A stretch of 64,000 nt of DNA from CAVVIG01 sp050249955 (GCA_050249955.1 JBFWPN010000001.1:906587-970586), one strand, 5' to 3'. Shown: positions 48,310 through 56,749, numbered from the stretch's first letter. Translations and numbers: made by a program. Notes: generated by a model not told the origin, from the letters alone.

Positions 48310-48345
48310 CGCTTTTCGAAAGCGGTTGCATGAGATCGCGTGCAA
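48310..48345. promoter_or_regulatory. Two adjacent palindromes in the dprA/TPR divergent region
   Basis: CGCTTT-TCG-AAAGCG (48310-48324) and TTGCA-10 bp-TGCAA (48326-48345) lie side by side in the 266-bp gap between the divergent dprA and TPR genes. They look like operator sites, but I cannot name a regulator. A TATACT -10-like element for dprA also lies in this gap, without a good -35. Confidence 0.35.
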
Positions 48346-48419
48346 AATGGCAGGAATTTCCACGGTTCTCCATGGCATCGCGCTTGCTCGGCGTGAGGGC
48401 CTGATGGGCGCCAATTGCC

Positions 48420-48449
48420 TTGCCTCGTGCAGTTTCGTGTCGCTATAGT
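48420..48449 (+). promoter_or_regulatory. Promoter of the TPR-lipoprotein operon
   Basis: TTGCCT (48420-48425), 18 bp, TATAGT (48444-48449). It would start transcription near 48456, about 10 bases before the ATG at 48466. Confidence 0.55.
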
Positions 48450-48465
48450 GAGGTCCACTCGGCCC

Positions 48466-48822
48466 ATGGTCATGCTCCGCCCGCTGGTGTCCGCCGTCCT
48501 GCTCCTGCCCCTGCTCGCCACGCCTGCGCTCGCCGACAAGCGGAGCGATGCGCGATCCGAAGTGGCCTTCGGGATCGATGTCGCCCAGCGCGGCCTCTGG
48601 CGCGAGGCGATCTATCGCTGGGAACGGGCGGTCGAACTCGACCCGACCTACGCCCCGGCCCTCAACAACCTCGCCGTGGCCTACGAGCACGAGGGACAGC
48701 TCGACAAGGCCCGCAAGGCGTACGAGCGCGCCCTCGAAGTCGACCCGAAGAACCTGCAGATCCAGCAGAACTACGAGCTGTTCAAGGAAATCAATGACCG
48801 GACCGCGGCCGAGCAGGAATAA
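48466..48822 (+). CDS. Small exported TPR protein
   Basis: A 118-residue protein with a signal peptide (cleavage near ALADKR). Two to three tetratricopeptide repeats follow: AIYRWERAVELDPTYAPALN and KARKAYERALEVDPKNLQIQ. TPRs mediate protein-protein contacts. A second ATG at 48472 is possible. The end overlaps the next gene by 29 bp, so the two are coupled and probably interact in the periplasm. Confidence 0.85.
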   Translation: MVMLRPLVSAVLLLPLLATPALADKRSDARSEVAFGIDVAQRGLWREAIYRWERAVELDPTYAPALNNLAVAYEHEGQLDKARKAYERALEVDPKNLQIQQNYELFKEINDRTAAEQE

Positions 48823-49621
48823 CCGGAGCCGGGCGCTTGCCCTGCTCGCGGCCGCGTCAGCGGCCACGATGCTGGCCTGCGGACCGGTCTCCTACGAGAT
48901 CCCGATCGAGACGCCGATTCAGGCGAAGCTGGACGTCACGCCGTTCCAGCGCGTCCTGATCGCCGGCTTCGTCACGGGCGGCACCGAGGACGTGGACACG
49001 AACCAGGAGACGGTCCGGCTGCTCCGCAGCCAGCTCCGCTCGAAGTCGACGCTCCGCATCATCGACGCCGACGTCATGCCGCTCATGGAGATTGCCCAGG
49101 AGCAGAGCCGGGTGAATGCCGAACCGGCCGCCCCGGCGGAGTCGGGCGCCGCCGATCGCGCCGCGGGCCCCACGGCGCTGCCCAGCCGCATCCGCGACGA
49201 GAAGGATCTCGAGCCCTACGAGCGGCTCTTCGCCAACACCTCCTACTGGAAGCGGATCGGCGAGGAATACCAGAACCCGCTCATCGTCACCGGCACGGTC
49301 CTGTTCACGCCCCAGTCGCGTTCGGGCTTCGTCTCGCGCGATGTCGAGCAGTACGACTCGTTCGGGCGGCGGCAGGTGATCCCGACCCGCACCTACATGG
49401 AGCGGAAGGGGTTCATGCTCCGGCCCAAGTTCATCTTCATCGACGGCCGATCGGGCGCCACGATGTACTCGGAGAGCTATCGGGAAGAGGTGCTCTACAA
49501 CATCCAGCAGAGCACGCCCGCCCTGTCGTCGTACTTCGAGCTGATGGACCGTCTGGTCCCGAACTTCCTGAGCACGCTGAGCAGCCAGAAGGTGCGCGGC
49601 ACGCGCGTCCTCCTGAAGTAG
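48794..49621 (+). CDS. Lipoprotein of unknown function, coupled to the TPR protein
   Basis: A 275-residue lipoprotein: N-terminal basic stretch, then a hydrophobic segment ending SAATMLACGP. The mature part begins with VLIAGFVTGGTEDVDTNQET and LLRSQLRSKSTLRIIDADVM, similar to CsgG-like or outer-membrane assembly lipoproteins that build alpha/beta modules. A low-complexity Ala/Pro insert (about residues 100-125) follows, then VTGTVLFTPQSRSGFVSRD. The ATG follows AAGGAAATCA. The 29-bp overlap with the TPR gene suggests a pair. I cannot name the family with certainty. Confidence 0.8.
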   Translation: MTGPRPSRNNRSRALALLAAASAATMLACGPVSYEIPIETPIQAKLDVTPFQRVLIAGFVTGGTEDVDTNQETVRLLRSQLRSKSTLRIIDADVMPLMEIAQEQSRVNAEPAAPAESGAADRAAGPTALPSRIRDEKDLEPYERLFANTSYWKRIGEEYQNPLIVTGTVLFTPQSRSGFVSRDVEQYDSFGRRQVIPTRTYMERKGFMLRPKFIFIDGRSGATMYSESYREEVLYNIQQSTPALSSYFELMDRLVPNFLSTLSSQKVRGTRVLLK

Positions 49622-49694
49622 AGCGTCGCGCCGATACACAGGTCGAGGACCGCTGTACTTGCAGGGACGCCCGCGCTACACTGCCGGCACCCGC

Positions 49695-50204
49695 ATGGGT
49701 GACCACACGCCATCGTCAGCAGCCGTCCGTCCGCGCGTGGCACGCCTGCTGGCCGTGTGCGCCGCCACGGCGCTGACCGCCGGGTGCGCGGCGTCGCCGT
49801 CGGCCCCCTCGTCCACCGCCGGGTCTGCCAGCCTGACCGCCAGCCTCCAGTTCTGCGCCGACGAGATCAACCGCTACCGCGCGAGCATCGGCCGCGCGCC
49901 GCTCGAACGGACCGACTCCCTGGAACAGTTCGCCAGCGAAGCGGCCCGCCACGACCATGAGGCCGGCGTGCCGCACCTGCTCTTCCGCAACACGAACGGC
50001 GGTGGGGTGGCGCTGGCCGAGACCCAGCTGCTGCTCTGGAAGAACTATCAGGTGCGCGAGGTGATCAAGGAAGGGCTCGCCCGGATGTGGGCGGCGGGAC
50101 CTGGCGGCGAACACTACGCCATCCTTGCCGGTCCCTACACGCAGGTGGGCTGCGGTGTGTTCGTCGACGGCACGCAGGTGAGCGTCTCGCAGGACTTCCG
50201 CTAG
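49695..50204 (+). CDS. CAP/SCP-domain lipoprotein
   Basis: A 169-residue protein with a lipobox-like end (ALTAGCAAS). The mature part is a CAP (cysteine-rich secretory protein/SCP) domain: INRYRASIGRAPLERTDSLE, ASEAARHDHEAGVPHL, and GGEHYAILAGPYTQVGCGVF with the conserved His and the Gly-Cys-Gly. Bacterial CAP proteins are secreted or envelope-bound; their function is poorly known. An upstream in-frame ATG at 49659 is less likely. No operon partner: rplU has its own promoter. Confidence 0.82.
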   Translation: MGDHTPSSAAVRPRVARLLAVCAATALTAGCAASPSAPSSTAGSASLTASLQFCADEINRYRASIGRAPLERTDSLEQFASEAARHDHEAGVPHLLFRNTNGGGVALAETQLLLWKNYQVREVIKEGLARMWAAGPGGEHYAILAGPYTQVGCGVFVDGTQVSVSQDFR

Positions 50205-50233
50205 CCTTTTTCCCAGGTCCCGCGTCGAAACCT

Positions 50234-50262
50234 TTGCAATCGTCCGTGTACGGTCGTACAAT
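50234..50262 (+). promoter_or_regulatory. Promoter of the rplU-rpmA operon
   Basis: TTGCAA (50234-50239), exactly 17 bp, TACAAT (50257-50262), 25 bp before the rplU ATG. This is one of the best sigma-70 promoters in the window. Confidence 0.75.
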
Positions 50263-50286
50263 TCCCCCTTTGCACAGGTGCCGACT

Positions 50287-50601
50287 ATGTACGCAATCGT
50301 TCAGACCAGCGGTCGTCAGGTCAAGGTAACTCCCGGAGCCACCGCGCTCGTGGATGGCACGGCGGGAGAGCCGGGGGCCGAACTGACGCTGGATCAGGTG
50401 CTGCTCGTCGAGAAAGACGGGGGCGAAGTGGTGGCTGGCGCGCCGTTCGTGGCCAACGCGAAGGTGCTGGCAGTCGTCGAAGGCGAGGCGCGCGGGCCGA
50501 AGATCCGCGTGTTCAAGAAGAAGCGCCGCAAGGGCATGCGCCGGACCAAGGGTCACCGCGCCACCTACACGCGCCTTCGTATCAAGGACATCGTTCTCTA
50601 G
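50287..50601 (+). CDS. rplU: 50S ribosomal protein L21
   Basis: A 104-residue ribosomal protein (MYAIVQTSGRQVKVTPGATA; basic KIRVFKKKRRKGMRRTKGHR near the C-terminus; HRATYTRLRIKDIVL end). It binds 23S rRNA. The ATG at 50287 matches the family start; a GTG at 50278 would add three residues. First gene of the conserved rplU-rpmA-obgE block. Confidence 0.97.
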   Translation: MYAIVQTSGRQVKVTPGATALVDGTAGEPGAELTLDQVLLVEKDGGEVVAGAPFVANAKVLAVVEGEARGPKIRVFKKKRRKGMRRTKGHRATYTRLRIKDIVL

Positions 50602-50612
50602 GTTGTTCAGTC

Positions 50613-50879
50613 ATGGCTCATAAGAAAGGTCAGGGCAGCTCCCGCAACGGCCGGGACTCCAACTCCCAGCGCCTCGGCGTGAAGGCGCACGACGGCAACT
50701 TCGTGACCGGCGGGACGATCATCGTCCGGCAGCGAGGCCGCCGCTTCAACGCCGGCCTCAACGCCGGCCGCGGCAAGGACGACACGATCTTCGCGAAGAT
50801 CGACGGCAAGGTGCGGTTCGAGGACCACGGAGCCAAGGGCCGCCTCATCAGCATCATCCCGCTCGCCGAACAGGCCTGA
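50613..50879 (+). CDS. rpmA: 50S ribosomal protein L27
   Basis: An 88-residue ribosomal protein near the peptidyl-transferase centre. It starts MAHKKGQGSSRNGRDSNSQR, with no Firmicutes-style cleavable N-terminal extension, and continues GVKAHDGNFVTGGTIIVRQR. Eleven bp after rplU. Confidence 0.97.
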   Translation: MAHKKGQGSSRNGRDSNSQRLGVKAHDGNFVTGGTIIVRQRGRRFNAGLNAGRGKDDTIFAKIDGKVRFEDHGAKGRLISIIPLAEQA

Positions 50880-50935
50880 GCATCCGCTATACCGGCATCT
50901 GGCCGTCCCGCCCCATTGGCTGTGCAGCGCCGGTC

Positions 50936-50953
50936 GCCCACCACGTGTTGGGC
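50936..50953. terminator. Palindromic hairpin between rpmA and obgE
   Basis: GCCCACCACGTGTTGGGC is a near-perfect palindrome (one mismatched pair). It lies in the 102-bp gap before obgE and may attenuate read-through; no T-tract follows. Confidence 0.35.
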
Positions 50954-50981
50954 GGCCGCGCGTCCGGCCTGACATGTTCCG

Positions 50982-52052
50982 ATGTTCGTTGACGAAGTAG
51001 ACATTCACGTGACAGCCGGACGGGGCGGACGCGGATGCCTCGCGTTCCGCCGCGAGAAGTACGTCCCACGCGGCGGTCCGAGTGGCGGCGACGGCGGCCA
51101 CGGCGGCTCGGTCTTCATCGTCGCCAGCCCGCACATCAACACCCTCATCAATTTCCGGTTCCATCCCGAATTCGACGCCCAGAAGGGCGCCAACGGCGAG
51201 GGCTCGAACCGCACCGGTCGCAATGGCGAGGACCTCACCCTGGACGTGCCGGTCGGCACGCTCGTGTGGGATCGCACCGGTGCGCCGGAGATCGCCCCGC
51301 GCATCGTGGCCGACCTGGCCCAGGCGGGCGACCGCGTACTGGTGGCCAAGGGGGGCCGGGGCGGACTCGGTAACGCGCACTTCGCCACCTCGACCAACCG
51401 TGCCCCCCGCAAGGTGCAGCCCGGCGAGGAAGGCGAGGAGAAGTGGCTGCGTCTCGAGCTGAAGCTGCTCGCCGACGTGGGCCTCGTGGGGTTCCCCAAC
51501 GCGGGCAAGTCCACCCTCATCTCGCGCATTTCCGCGGCCCGTCCGAAGATTGCGGACTACCCGTTCACCACGCTCACGCCCAACCTCGGTGTCGTGGGCC
51601 TGAGCGACGACCGCAGCTTCGTGGTGGCGGACGTGCCCGGGCTGATCGAAGGGGCACATCGCGGACAGGGCCTGGGGCACCAGTTCCTGCGGCACCTGGA
51701 ACGGACCAAGGTGCTGGTGCACCTGGTCGACGTCTCGAGCATGTCGGGACGCGATCCGGTGTCGGACATGGACATCATCCGCCGGGAGCTGGAACTGTTC
51801 GCCCCGGAGCTGGCGTCCAAACCGCAGCTCATCGCCGCCAACAAGATCGATGCGCTCGATGACGAGGCGCGCGCGGCGGCCGTGGAGCGGCGCGCCGGCG
51901 AACTCGGGCTGCCGTTCTTCCGCATTTCCGGTGTCACCGGTTCTGGCGTGCCCGCGCTCCTCGAAGCCGTGTGGCGCGAACTCGCCGCGGCGAGGGAGGC
52001 TGACGCGGCGAATCTCGATCTCCAGTCTCCAGACGCGTCGACGAACGAATGA
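50982..52052 (+). CDS. obgE: GTPase ObgE/CgtA
   Basis: A 356-residue ribosome-associated GTPase. The glycine-rich Obg domain (MFVDEVDIHVTAGRGGRGCL ... GGDGGHGGSVFIVAS) is followed by the G domain: GFPNAGKSTLISRIS (G1), TTLTPNLGVV (G2), VADVPGLIEGAHRG (G3), AANKIDALDD (G4). It acts in 50S assembly and stress. The C-terminal extension is short and its last codons contain a heptad repeat. The stop overlaps nadD (ATGA). Confidence 0.96.
   Translation: MFVDEVDIHVTAGRGGRGCLAFRREKYVPRGGPSGGDGGHGGSVFIVASPHINTLINFRFHPEFDAQKGANGEGSNRTGRNGEDLTLDVPVGTLVWDRTGAPEIAPRIVADLAQAGDRVLVAKGGRGGLGNAHFATSTNRAPRKVQPGEEGEEKWLRLELKLLADVGLVGFPNAGKSTLISRISAARPKIADYPFTTLTPNLGVVGLSDDRSFVVADVPGLIEGAHRGQGLGHQFLRHLERTKVLVHLVDVSSMSGRDPVSDMDIIRRELELFAPELASKPQLIAANKIDALDDEARAAAVERRAGELGLPFFRISGVTGSGVPALLEAVWRELAAAREADAANLDLQSPDASTNE
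52011..52031. repeat. Heptanucleotide tandem repeat at the 3' end of obgE
   Basis: AATCTCG ATCTCCA GTCTCCA, three 7-bp units in the last codons of obgE. The coding tail is variable in the family, so the repeat could have been absorbed without harm. Confidence 0.4.
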
Positions 52053-52762
52053 GCATACGGCGGGTAGGTCTCCTCGGCGGCACCTTCGATCCCATTCACA
52101 TGGGCCACCTCGATCTGGGCGCGGCGGCCCAGGCGGCACTGGACCTGACACAGGTCCTGGTCATTCCGGCCAACGTGCCTCCGCATCGCCCGAGGCCGCT
52201 CACCTCGAGCTTCCACCGCTTCGCCATGGTGGCGCTGGCCGTGGCCGGCCGGCAGGGGTGGCGCGCGTCGGACGTGGAACTCCGGCACGACACGCCGTCG
52301 TACACCACCATCACGCTGCGGCGCTTCCACGAACGCGGCTACAAGGCGCACGAGCTGTTCTTCCTGATCGGCGCCGACGCGTTCGCCGACATCACGATGT
52401 GGCGCGACTACCCGCAGATCCTCGATCGTGCCCACTTCGCCGTCGTGTCGCGCCCGGGCACGCCGGTCACCGGGCTGCCCGAACGGCTGCCGGCGCTCGC
52501 CGCCCGGATGATCGAGGTGACGCCGGGAGTCGCAATCCCACAGACCCCCTCCATCCTCCTCATCAACGGCACGACCGCCGATGTCTCGTCCACCATGGTG
52601 CGATCGAGACTGGCCGCGGGTGAACCGATGGAGGGCCTGCTCGACCCGCGGGTCTGGCAGCATGTAGAGCAGCACGGGTTGTATCGATTGTCGACGCCCG
52701 ATCGACGGAGCGCAGGCAGCCCGGCGGAAGGCGCGGCAGGCAGGTTGCATGGCCAAGACTGA
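52049..52762 (+). CDS. nadD: Nicotinate-nucleotide adenylyltransferase
   Basis: A 237-residue NAD-biosynthesis enzyme that adenylates nicotinate mononucleotide. GLLGGTFDPIHMGHLDLG carries the (H/T)xGH nucleotide-binding motif; LFFLIGADAFADITMW and the closing VSSTMVRSRLAAG (ISSTxIR-type) are typical. It overlaps obgE by 4 bp and rsfS by 14 bp, in the common obgE-nadD-rsfS order. The C-terminal 25 residues beyond the core are low-complexity. Confidence 0.95.
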   Translation: MSIRRVGLLGGTFDPIHMGHLDLGAAAQAALDLTQVLVIPANVPPHRPRPLTSSFHRFAMVALAVAGRQGWRASDVELRHDTPSYTTITLRRFHERGYKAHELFFLIGADAFADITMWRDYPQILDRAHFAVVSRPGTPVTGLPERLPALAARMIEVTPGVAIPQTPSILLINGTTADVSSTMVRSRLAAGEPMEGLLDPRVWQHVEQHGLYRLSTPDRRSAGSPAEGAAGRLHGQD

Positions 52763-53144
52763 AAAGCGGAAGAAGACACCGCGCCTGCCGAAGGCGCTCA
52801 CCCTCGCCATCAAGGCGGCCGAGGACAAGAAGGCGAACGACCTCGCGGTCCTCGACCTGCGGAAGGCCCACGGCTTCACGGACTTCTTCCTGATCTGCTC
52901 GGGCACCAACAGCCGCCAGATCCGCGCGATTGCCGACGCAATCGAGGAAGCGCTGGCAGGCGAAGGGGAGAAGCCCGCGCACGTCGAAGGCTACGACCGC
53001 TCCGAATGGATCCTGCTCGACTACTTCGACTTCATCGTCCACGTGTTCGCGCCGGACACGCGCACGTTCTACGGGCTCGAGCGCCTGTGGGGCAATGCGG
53101 AAGCAGTGTCGGTGGGCAGCGAACCCGAGAAGCCCGCGTCCTAG
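52749..53144 (+). CDS. rsfS: Ribosomal silencing factor RsfS
   Basis: A 131-residue protein that binds L14 and keeps 50S from joining 30S in starvation. Family signature: DLRKAHGFTDFFLICSGTNS, RQIRAIADAIEEALAGEGE, HVEGYDRSEWILLDYFDFIV and HVFAPDTRTFYGLERLWGNA. The N-terminus has a basic leader of about 20 residues. Follows nadD with overlap. Confidence 0.95.
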   Translation: MAKTEKRKKTPRLPKALTLAIKAAEDKKANDLAVLDLRKAHGFTDFFLICSGTNSRQIRAIADAIEEALAGEGEKPAHVEGYDRSEWILLDYFDFIVHVFAPDTRTFYGLERLWGNAEAVSVGSEPEKPAS

Positions 53145-53166
53145 CGGTCGGATCGCCACGCGCCTG

Positions 53167-53883
53167 ATGCGCGCGTGGCTCGACGGCCTGCTCGCGATCC
53201 TGCTCGCGCCGGCCTGCGTCTCCTGCAGCCGGACACTGCCCTCCCCCACCCGCGGCTGCGTCTGCGAACACTGCTGGCATCGCCTCGACCGTCTCGTTCC
53301 TCCCTTGTGCGCGCGCTGCGGTGAACCGGCCGTGCCCGGTCCGGCAGCCCTCCATGCCTGCGCCCACGACCGTGGGCACTTTCGCGCGCTCAGCGCCGTC
53401 CGTGCCGTCGGTCCCCACGACGGCGTGCTGCGCGATCTGGTGCACGCCCTGAAGTACGACGGCCGGCGGTCGCTCGCGCGGCCGCTCGGGGCGCTGATGC
53501 GCGAGGCGGCGGAGCCGCTGGTGCAGGCGTCGCAGGCCTGCGTGCCGGTGCCGCTCCACCCGTCACGACGCCGCGAGCGCGGCTTCAACCAGGCAGCCGA
53601 CCTTGCCAGGCACCTCGGTCTGCCGGTGGTGCACGCCCTCAGGCGCACGCGACGCACCGAGACGCAGACGTCGTTGCCCGCACCCGATCGGCACGCCAAC
53701 GTGACGGGCGCGTTCGCGGTCACGCGCCGGGCGGCGGTGCTGCGCGGGTCCCAGGTGCTGCTGGTAGACGATGTGCGGACGACCGGGGCGACGCTGGAGG
53801 CGTGCGCGCAGGCGCTGCGCGAGGCCGGCGTCGGCGAGGTCTGTGCGGTTACCGCAGCGAGAGCTGCGCTGCCACGTGCGTGA
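53167..53883 (+). CDS. comF: ComF-family phosphoribosyltransferase-like protein
   Basis: A 238-residue protein. The N-terminal third has zinc-type cysteine pairs (CVSC, CVCEHC, CARCGEP), and the C-terminal part is a PRTase fold with PVPLHPSRRRERGFNQAADL and the PRPP loop VLLVDDVRTTGATLEACAQA. ComF proteins are needed for DNA uptake in naturally competent bacteria. The ATG at 53167 gives the family start. Its end overlaps the convergent tmk gene by 35 bp. Confidence 0.92.
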   Translation: MRAWLDGLLAILLAPACVSCSRTLPSPTRGCVCEHCWHRLDRLVPPLCARCGEPAVPGPAALHACAHDRGHFRALSAVRAVGPHDGVLRDLVHALKYDGRRSLARPLGALMREAAEPLVQASQACVPVPLHPSRRRERGFNQAADLARHLGLPVVHALRRTRRTETQTSLPAPDRHANVTGAFAVTRRAAVLRGSQVLLVDDVRTTGATLEACAQALREAGVGEVCAVTAARAALPRA

Positions 53884-54442
53884 ACACGTCGGCGGCCACG
53901 GCCTCCTTCGTGCGTTCGCCGTCGAGCAGCAGCCAGCCATCGCGCTGGGCGAGGCGACGGTAGCTGTCGCGCACGCGGCCCTGGAGGGCAAGGTCGCGCT
54001 CGTAGCGATCGCGGTCGGTGGCCTTCCGCCCCACGGCGGTTTCGGGCGCGATGTCGAGCATGATGGTGAGCGACGGTCGCGGCAGGAAGCGCTGGATGTC
54101 CATGAGCCACGCGGCGTCGAGCCCGAAGGCCTCGCCGTACGCGACGCTCGACGCGAGGTAGCGATCGCAGATCACGAAGCACCCCTCGTCCAGGAGCTGC
54201 TGCAGCGTGCCGCGCCACTCGTAGCGGTTGGCCACGTAGAGCAGCTGCATCACGTCGGGCCCGTACTCACGTTCGCCCGCCAGCGCGCGGCCGATCTCGG
54301 CGCCGATGTGCGTGGTGTAGTCCGGGAAGTCCACGAGGCGCACCGTGTGTCCGAGCGTCGTGAGGCGATCGCGCAGCCGTTCGGCCTGCGTCTGCTTGCC
54401 GCTCTGGTCGAGCCCTTCGAAGGCGATCAGGTGTCCGGCCAT
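53849..54442 (-). CDS. tmk: Thymidylate kinase
   Basis: A 197-residue kinase making dTDP from dTMP. The P-loop is GLDQSGKQTQAERL (the GxDxSGKxTQ form), the DR motif is VICDRYLASSVAYGEAFGLD, and TIMLDIAPETAVGRKATDR forms the lid region. The start at 54442 is where homology begins. It follows lysA by 4 bp. It converges on comF with a 35-bp overlap of coding ends, an unusual arrangement that leaves no room for a terminator. Confidence 0.94.
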   Translation of the reverse strand: MAGHLIAFEGLDQSGKQTQAERLRDRLTTLGHTVRLVDFPDYTTHIGAEIGRALAGEREYGPDVMQLLYVANRYEWRGTLQQLLDEGCFVICDRYLASSVAYGEAFGLDAAWLMDIQRFLPRPSLTIMLDIAPETAVGRKATDRDRYERDLALQGRVRDSYRRLAQRDGWLLLDGERTKEAVAADVFTHVAAQLSLR

Positions 54443-54446
54443 CGGG

Positions 54447-55712
54447 TCAGCGCGCGGGGGCGAGCGAGGCGTCGGTTTCGAGCGCCAGCATGTCGTCCAC
54501 CGTCTGCCGGCGGCGGATGACCTGCCAGGAACCGGCGTCCACGAGCACTTCGGCGGGGAGCGGCCGGCGGTTGTAGTTCGACGACATGGCCGCGCCGTAG
54601 GCACCGGCGTCACGGATGACCAGCACGTCGCCGATCGCCAGCGGCGGCAGCATGCGGTCGCGTCCCACCACGTCGCTGCTCTCGCACACGGGACCGACGA
54701 TCTCGTAGTGGCGCGGTTCGGCATCGGAGGCGACAGCCGGCTCGATGCGGTGGAACGCGTTGTAGAGCGCCGGACGCATCAGCTCGGTCATGCCCGCGTC
54801 GATCACCGCGAACTCGCTGATGGCGTTCCGCGGCTTCAGGTCGATCACGCGGCCGAGCAGCGCGCCCGCCGGGCCGACGATGGAGCGGCCCGGTTCGAGG
54901 ACGATGGGGAGGCCGGTCGGCCTGACCGCCTCCACGACCGCCTGCACGTACTCGCGGATGTCGAGCACCGGGGCACCGTCGTACGAGATGCCGAGGCCGC
55001 CGCCCACGTCGACGTACTCGAGCGGCATGCCGGCGGACGCGAGTTCGGTGGCGATGCCGGCGACGAACTGCGCCGCGCCGCGCAGCGGGTCGAGCGTGGT
55101 GACCTGCGAACCGATGTGCACGTGCACGGCCACCAGCGTCAGGAACGGCCGGCCGGCCAGCGTGGCGAGCAGTTCGCGGGCTGCGTCGACCGGCACGCCG
55201 AACTTGTTGATCTTCAGCCCCGTCGAAATGTGCGGATGGCTCCTGGCGTCGATGTCGGGGTTGATGCGGACGGCGACGCGGGCCGGCCGGCCCAGGCGCG
55301 CGGCAATGGCCTCGATGCGCGCCAGCTCACCGGCCGATTCCACGTTGATGGCCTTCAGTGCGAGCGGAACGGCGTGCTCGAGTTCCGCCGGCGACTTGCC
55401 GACCCCCGTGAACACGATCTGGTGCGGCGCATACCCCATGCGGCGCGCCACCTCGATCTCCCAGACCGAGTTCGCGTCGGCGCAGCTGCCGAGCCCCTGC
55501 AGCAGGCTCCCGATGGCCAGGTTCGAGTTGGCCTTCAGGGCGTAGTGAAGGGCGTGCGGGTAGCCGTCGAAGGCCTCGTCCAGCGCGCGGAAACGGTCGC
55601 GCAGGGCGGCGGCGCTGTAGACGTAGACGGGTGTGCCCTCGGCGTCGGCGATCGCCCGCAGGTCGACACCGTCGCACACGAGGTGGCCGGCTTGGTGGAA
55701 GAATCCAGTCAC
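54447..55712 (-). CDS. lysA: Diaminopimelate decarboxylase
   Basis: A 421-residue PLP enzyme that makes lysine from meso-diaminopimelate. The PLP lysine is in HYALKANSNLAIGSLL; HIGSQVTTLDP, the glycine loop YVDVGGGLGISYDG, LEPGRSIVGPAG and GPVCESSDVVGRD (active-site Cys) are all present. The start is a GTG at 55712, since homology begins there; a TATAGT -10-like element just upstream would make the leader very short. An ATG further upstream (minus strand, near 55743) is possible. Confidence 0.95.
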   Translation of the reverse strand: MTGFFHQAGHLVCDGVDLRAIADAEGTPVYVYSAAALRDRFRALDEAFDGYPHALHYALKANSNLAIGSLLQGLGSCADANSVWEIEVARRMGYAPHQIVFTGVGKSPAELEHAVPLALKAINVESAGELARIEAIAARLGRPARVAVRINPDIDARSHPHISTGLKINKFGVPVDAARELLATLAGRPFLTLVAVHVHIGSQVTTLDPLRGAAQFVAGIATELASAGMPLEYVDVGGGLGISYDGAPVLDIREYVQAVVEAVRPTGLPIVLEPGRSIVGPAGALLGRVIDLKPRNAISEFAVIDAGMTELMRPALYNAFHRIEPAVASDAEPRHYEIVGPVCESSDVVGRDRMLPPLAIGDVLVIRDAGAYGAAMSSNYNRRPLPAEVLVDAGSWQVIRRRQTVDDMLALETDASLAPAR

Positions 55713-55715
55713 GAA

Positions 55716-55745
55716 TCGACTAACGACTATACCACCTGATATCAT
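55716..55745 (+). promoter_or_regulatory. Candidate promoter of the ECF-STAS operon
   Basis: TCGACT (55716-55721), 18 bp, TATCAT (55740-55745), about 25 bp before the sigma-factor ATG. The divergent lysA gene starts on the other side of the same short region. Confidence 0.4.
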
Positions 55746-55770
55746 CGCGTGTTCCCGCGCCAGTTCACCC

Positions 55771-56409
55771 ATGCCTGTCGATCCATCCATCGCGCCGGAC
55801 GAAACCGAGGTCCTGATCCAGCGGTGCCTCCGCGGCGACCAGGCCGCGTGGGAGCGCATCGTCCGCCTGCACTGGCGGCGTGTGTTCAACGTGGCGTACA
55901 AGTTCGTCGGCCGGCACGACCAGGCCGAGGACCTGACGCAGGACATCTTCATCAAGATCTTCAAGTCGCTCGACACGTTCGACCGCCGGGCGAACTTCCA
56001 GACGTGGCTGATCAGCGTCAGCCGCAACCTGTGCATCGACCACTACCGGAGCGTCCGCAAGGAGCGCCAGACGATCGACCGCGACGTGGACGCCAGCGAG
56101 CTGGCGCCGGCAACGGTGGAACCCGGGCCGATTGCCGCCCTGGAGCAGCGCGACCGCGTGACGCTGCTGCGCGAGGCGCTGGCCTCGCTGCCCGACGCGC
56201 TCCGGACCGCCGTGGTGATGCGCGACATCCAGGAGCTTTCCTACCAGGAGATCGCCACCCGCCTCGGGCTGCCCGAGGGCACGGTGAAGTCGCGGATCAA
56301 CCGCGGGCGCAACGAGCTGGCGCGCCAGATCCGCCGGCTGCGCGGCGACGACTACAGCCCGACCGGTTCGTCACCCGACGGACCCTCCCGTACTGGAGCA
56401 CAGCGATGA
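55771..56409 (+). CDS. ECF-type RNA polymerase sigma factor
   Basis: A 212-residue sigma factor. Region 2 shows HDQAEDLTQDIFIKIFKSLD and FQTWLISVSRNLCIDHYRS; region 4 shows LPDALRTAVVMRDIQELSYQ and GTVKSRINRGRNELARQIRR. The C-terminal tail is Ser/Pro-rich. No zinc-finger anti-sigma follows; instead its stop overlaps a STAS-domain gene (ATGA). This suggests control by partner switching, or that the operon is its target. Confidence 0.93.
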   Translation: MPVDPSIAPDETEVLIQRCLRGDQAAWERIVRLHWRRVFNVAYKFVGRHDQAEDLTQDIFIKIFKSLDTFDRRANFQTWLISVSRNLCIDHYRSVRKERQTIDRDVDASELAPATVEPGPIAALEQRDRVTLLREALASLPDALRTAVVMRDIQELSYQEIATRLGLPEGTVKSRINRGRNELARQIRRLRGDDYSPTGSSPDGPSRTGAQR

Positions 56410-56747
56410 ATCTGAAGACCGAGCAGGCCGGCGCGGTGTCGATCGTGCGCGTCGGCGAGAGCCGGATGATGTATCCGATGCTGGCGGAGTTCTCGAACAC
56501 GGTGTCGGGCCTGGTGTCGGGCGGCGCCCGGCACATCCTCATCGACGTCAGCCCGGTCACCTACGTGGACAGCGCCACCATCGGCTGCTTCATGGATCTC
56601 TACCGCACCATCTCCGGCGTCAGCGGCCAGCTGAAGCTCTCGGGGGTGCAGAAGCGGGTCGAGACGATGCTGACCATGACCGGGACGCAGAACTTCATCC
56701 AGCTGTTCACCGACGAAGCGGCCGCGCTCGGGAGTTTCGGGGAGTAG
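56406..56747 (+). CDS. STAS-domain anti-sigma factor antagonist-like protein
   Basis: A 113-residue single STAS domain: VRVGESRMMYPMLAEFSNTV, ILIDVSPVTYVDSATIGCFM, GVQKRVETMLTMTGTQNFIQ. The DSATIG loop holds the serine that is phosphorylated in SpoIIAA-type antagonists. Such proteins bind and inactivate anti-sigma kinases. No RsbW/SpoIIAB-type kinase is visible nearby. Overlaps the sigma gene by 4 bp and precedes the small protein by 2 bp. Confidence 0.9.
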   Translation: MNLKTEQAGAVSIVRVGESRMMYPMLAEFSNTVSGLVSGGARHILIDVSPVTYVDSATIGCFMDLYRTISGVSGQLKLSGVQKRVETMLTMTGTQNFIQLFTDEAAALGSFGE

Positions 56748-56749
56748 CG

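Noticed and set aside
49659..49694. Promoter and longer start of the CAP-domain gene
   Set aside because: TTGCAG and TACACT are only 12 bp apart, and the longer N-terminus spoils the signal peptide.
50936..50953. attC-like site between rpmA and obgE (GCCCACC...GTTGGGC)
   Set aside because: It is a simple palindrome without attC arms, spacing or extrahelical bases, inside a conserved housekeeping operon.
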